NCBI GenBank assembly: GCA_021780975.1
Contig: JAJXXS010000111.1
Coordinates: forward strand, 1 to 7,062
Reading direction: 5' to 3'
Length of the DNA stretch: 7,062 bases
DNA from: Pseudomonadota bacterium
Lineage (GTDB): Bacteria; Pseudomonadota; Gammaproteobacteria; Burkholderiales; Thiobacillaceae
The notes beneath the pieces are model-generated. The model ran no database searches. It was not told the DNA's origin and was given only the letters and a program-made list of their open reading frames with translations. Below are positions 4,828 to 7,062 of this stretch, piece after piece; within the stretch, counting starts at the first letter, position 1, and the number at the start of each line of letters is the position of its first letter. The translations under genes and the position numbers were made by a program.

Positions 4828-5397
4828 ATGCTGCTGATGATCGACAACTACGACAGCTTCACCTACAACCTGGTGCAGTATTTCGGCGAGCTGGGCGCCG
4901 AGGTCAAGGTGGTGCGCAACGACGAGATCGACCTGGCCGAAGTGGCGCGCCTCAAGCCGGAGCGCATCGTCATCTCGCCCGGGCCCTGCACCCCCAACGA
5001 GGCGGGCATCTCGGTGCCGCTGATCAAGGAATTCGCCGGCAAGGTGCCGCTCCTGGGCGTGTGCCTGGGCCACCAGAGCATAGGCCAGGCCTATGGCGGG
5101 CACATCGTGCGCGCCAAGACGCTGATGCACGGCAAGACCTCGCCGGTGCACCACAAGAATGTCGGCGTGTTCCGCGGCCTGCCCGATCCCTTCACGGCGA
5201 CGCGCTACCACTCGCTGGTGATCGAGCGCGCGACGCTGCCCGACTGCCTGGAGATCACGGCCTGGACCGACGACGGCGAGATCATGGGGGTGCGCCACAA
5301 GACGCTCGCGGTGGAGGGGGTGCAGTTCCATCCCGAGTCCATCCTCACCGAGCATGGCCACGATCTGCTGCGCAACTTCCTGGAGCAGCGCACATGA
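4828..5397 (+). CDS. trpG: Anthranilate synthase component II, glutamine amidotransferase
   Basis: This 189-residue class I glutamine amidotransferase releases ammonia from glutamine for TrpE. It shows the N-terminal MIDNYDSFTYNLVQY signature (4-18), the oxyanion-hole segment SPGPCTPNEAG (50-60), the nucleophile elbow GVCLGHQSIGQ with Cys-79, and the rest of the triad in FHPES with His-168 and Glu-170. All catalytic residues are present. It is a free subunit, not fused to trpD as in E. coli. The ATG at 4828 has GAGG at 4817-4820 overlapping the trpE stop codon; the second in-frame ATG at 4837 (residue 4) is less well placed. TrpG in many bacteria also serves PabB in folate synthesis; whether it does so here cannot be told from the window, since no separate pabA is visible. 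Confidence 0.97.
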   Translation: MLLMIDNYDSFTYNLVQYFGELGAEVKVVRNDEIDLAEVARLKPERIVISPGPCTPNEAGISVPLIKEFAGKVPLLGVCLGHQSIGQAYGGHIVRAKTLMHGKTSPVHHKNVGVFRGLPDPFTATRYHSLVIERATLPDCLEITAWTDDGEIMGVRHKTLAVEGVQFHPESILTEHGHDLLRNFLEQRT

Positions 5398-6425
5398 ACA
5401 TCACGCCGCAGGAGGCGCTCGCGCGCACCATCGAGCACCGCGAAATCTTCTTCGACGAGATGCTGGGCCTCATGCGCCAGATCATGGCCGGCGAAGTGAG
5501 CCCCGTGATGACCGCCGCCATCCTCACCGGCCTGCGCGTGAAGAAGGAAACGGTGGGCGAGATCAGCGCCGCCGCCCAGGTCATGCGCGAACTCGCCACC
5601 AAGGTCGTGGTGCCCGGTCCGCAGGAGCATTTCCTCGACATCGTCGGCACGGGCGGCGACAACGCCCACACCTTCAACATCTCGACGGCCAGCCTGTTCG
5701 TCGCCGCGGCCTGCGGCGCGCGGGTGGCCAAGCACGGCAACCGCAGCGTCTCCTCCAAGTCCGGCAGCGCCGACGTGCTGGAGGCGCTGGGCGCGCGCAT
5801 CGACCTGCCGCCCGAGCAGGTGGCCGCCTGCATCGCCGCCACCGGCGCCGGCTTCATGTTCGCGCCCCATCATCATGCGGCGATGAAGAACGTCGCCCCG
5901 GTGCGCAAGGAAATGGGCGTGCGCACGCTCTTCAACATCCTCGGCCCGCTCACCAACCCGGCTGGCGCGCCCAACCAGCTCCTTGGGGTGTTTCACCCCG
6001 ACCTGGTGGGCCTCCTGGTGCGCGTGCTGCAGCGCCTGGGCTCACAGCACGTGCTGGTGGTGCACGGCCGCGACGGCCTGGACGAAATCTCCCTGGGCGC
6101 CGCCACCCTGGTGGGCGAGCTGGTCAAGGGCGAAGTGCGCGAATACGAAATCCACCCCGAGGACTTCGGGCTGGCCATGGCTTCCACGCGCCAGCTGCGC
6201 GTGGCCGACGCCGTGGAGTCGAAGGCCATGCTGCTGGCCGTGCTGGACAACGTGCCCGGCCCGGCGCGGGACATCGTCATCCTCAACAGCGGCGCCGCCC
6301 TCTATGCGGCCAACCTGGCCGAATCCATCGCCGCCGGCATAGGCCAGGCGCGCGCGGCCATCGAATCGGGCGCGGCGCGCGCCAAGCTTGACGCCTTCGT
6401 CGCCTTTACCCGGAGCGCCGCCTGA
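5394..6425 (+). CDS. trpD: Anthranilate phosphoribosyltransferase
   Basis: TrpD (343 residues) transfers the phosphoribosyl group of PRPP to anthranilate. It is a stand-alone class IV phosphoribosyltransferase with an N-terminal helical domain and an alpha/beta domain. Visible motifs are GTGGD (85-89, pyrophosphate binding), NISTAS (95-100), KHGNRSVSSKSGSADVLEALG (113-133), FAPHHHAAMK (156-165), Arg-171 in APVRKEMGVRT (168-178, expected to contact anthranilate), NILGPLTNPAG (181-191) and GLDE (228-231), whose D230/E231 should bind the second Mg2+. Its ATG (5394-5396) overlaps the trpG stop as ATGA, with GGAG 8 bases upstream inside trpG, so the two are translationally coupled. The stop shares one base with the trpC start. 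No unusual residues were seen at conserved positions. Confidence 0.97.
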   Translation: MNITPQEALARTIEHREIFFDEMLGLMRQIMAGEVSPVMTAAILTGLRVKKETVGEISAAAQVMRELATKVVVPGPQEHFLDIVGTGGDNAHTFNISTASLFVAAACGARVAKHGNRSVSSKSGSADVLEALGARIDLPPEQVAACIAATGAGFMFAPHHHAAMKNVAPVRKEMGVRTLFNILGPLTNPAGAPNQLLGVFHPDLVGLLVRVLQRLGSQHVLVVHGRDGLDEISLGAATLVGELVKGEVREYEIHPEDFGLAMASTRQLRVADAVESKAMLLAVLDNVPGPARDIVILNSGAALYAANLAESIAAGIGQARAAIESGAARAKLDAFVAFTRSAA

Positions 6426-7062
6426 TGGCGGATATCCTGCAGAAGATCCTCGCCACCAAGCGTGATGAAATAGCCGCCGGCACGGCTTGTGTTCCATTGG
6501 TCGAGATGCGCGCGCGCGCGCAGGCCGCCGCGCCGGCGCGCGATTTCGTCGCCGCCCTGCGCAGCAAGATCGCCTCAGGAAAGGCAGCGGTGATCGCCGA
6601 GGTCAAGAAGGCGAGCCCCAGCCGCGGCGTGCTGCGCGAGGACTTCCGTCCCGCCGCCATCGCCGCCAGCTACGAGCGCGGCGGCGCGGCCTGCCTGTCG
6701 GTGCTCACCGACGCGCAGTACTTCCAGGGCAGCGCCGACTATCTGCAGCAGGCGCGCGCCGCCTGCGCGCTGCCGGTGCTGCGCAAGGATTTCATCATCG
6801 ATCCTTACCAGGTCTACGAAGCGCGTGCCATGGGCGCCGACTGCATCCTGCTGATCGTCGCCGCGCTGACGCTGCCTGCCATGCAGGCGCTGGAAGCTCT
6901 GGCGCTGGAGCTGGGCATGACGGTGCTGGTGGAATCCCATGACGCTGCCGAACTGGCGCTGGCCCTGCAGCTGAAAACGCCGCTCATGGGCATCAACAAT
7001 CGCAATCTCAAGACCTTCGACGTCAGCCTGCAGACCACGGTGGAACTGCTGCCGCGCATTCC
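6425..7062 (+). CDS. trpC: Indole-3-glycerol phosphate synthase (partial, 3' end missing)
   Basis: The frame from ATG 6425 stays open to the window edge, giving 212 complete residues of an enzyme usually about 260 long, so roughly the last fifth is missing because the window ends. IGPS decarboxylates and closes CdRP to indole-3-glycerol phosphate in a TIM barrel. Active-site residues visible are E59 and K61 in VIAEVKKASPSRG (57-69), K121 in VLRKDFIID (118-126), E170 in LVESHD (168-173) and N191/R193 in GINNRNL (189-195). The final phosphate-binding GES/GxG strands would lie downstream. TGATG overlap with trpD (stop 6423-6425) and GGAG at 6412-6415 indicate coupling. The visible part is a monofunctional trpC start; a C-terminal trpF fusion, as in E. 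coli, cannot be excluded because the end is not seen. Confidence 0.96.
   Translation, partial: MADILQKILATKRDEIAAGTACVPLVEMRARAQAAAPARDFVAALRSKIASGKAAVIAEVKKASPSRGVLREDFRPAAIAASYERGGAACLSVLTDAQYFQGSADYLQQARAACALPVLRKDFIIDPYQVYEARAMGADCILLIVAALTLPAMQALEALALELGMTVLVESHDAAELALALQLKTPLMGINNRNLKTFDVSLQTTVELLPRI

Noticed and set aside
4618..5996. Overlapping minus-strand open frames opposite trpE, trpG and trpD
   Set aside because: Third-position GC bias of the real genes keeps the opposite strand free of stops; no plausible ribosome sites or domains.
1..7062. Mobile elements, tRNA genes, CRISPR arrays, foreign islands
   Set aside because: No terminal repeats, transposase motifs, cloverleaf sequence or spaced repeats seen; genes are tightly packed with uniform composition and conserved housekeeping functions.

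Overview
The window is a dense, GC-rich stretch of ordinary bacterial chromosome. The gene order apaH | mltA-apaG | rpe-gph-trpE-trpG-trpD-trpC, the closeness of each protein to its family, and the strong G/C preference at third codon positions suggest a betaproteobacterium, perhaps a Rhodocyclales- or Nitrosomonadales-like lineage (an inference from synteny and composition). I see no mobile element, tRNA, rRNA, CRISPR array or sign of recent gene transfer.

Layout. Bases 1-130 hold the last 42 codons of apaH (plus strand), which runs into the convergent mltA. Bases 1778-148 (minus strand) carry apaG followed by mltA, an outer-membrane lipoprotein lytic transglycosylase. They are probably one transcript from a good sigma70-type promoter at 1805-1832. 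Bases 1779-1879 are a compact divergent promoter region. From 1880 to the window end, plus-strand genes follow with almost no gaps: rpe, gph, a previously hidden 12-codon leader peptide (trpL), trpE, trpG, trpD and the first 212 codons of trpC. trpG/trpD and trpD/trpC overlap at stop/start codons.

How the genes work together. TrpE and TrpG form anthranilate synthase, TrpD adds the phosphoribosyl group, and TrpC (through its indole-3-glycerol phosphate synthase activity) closes the indole ring. trpF, trpB and trpA are not in the window. Rpe acts in the pentose phosphate pathway, which supplies erythrose-4-phosphate (for chorismate) and ribose-5-phosphate (for PRPP). Gph is a HAD phosphatase, probably for 2-phosphoglycolate.

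The most interesting element is the 90-base gph-trpE gap. It encodes the peptide MTSRVKTKRWWW, with three consecutive Trp codons just before its stop, starting 2 bases after the gph stop codon. The RNA from the trpL start codon to the trpE start codon can fold back on itself: 3257-3276 pairs with 3330-3348, so the trpE ribosome-binding region and AUG pair with the beginning of trpL. A second stem nested inside contains the Trp codons. There is no convincing intrinsic terminator. I infer a Trp-sensing leader that may act by controlling trpE translation initiation, not (or not only) by classical transcription termination. It would let trpEGDC respond to tryptophan while rpe and gph upstream on the same transcript do not.
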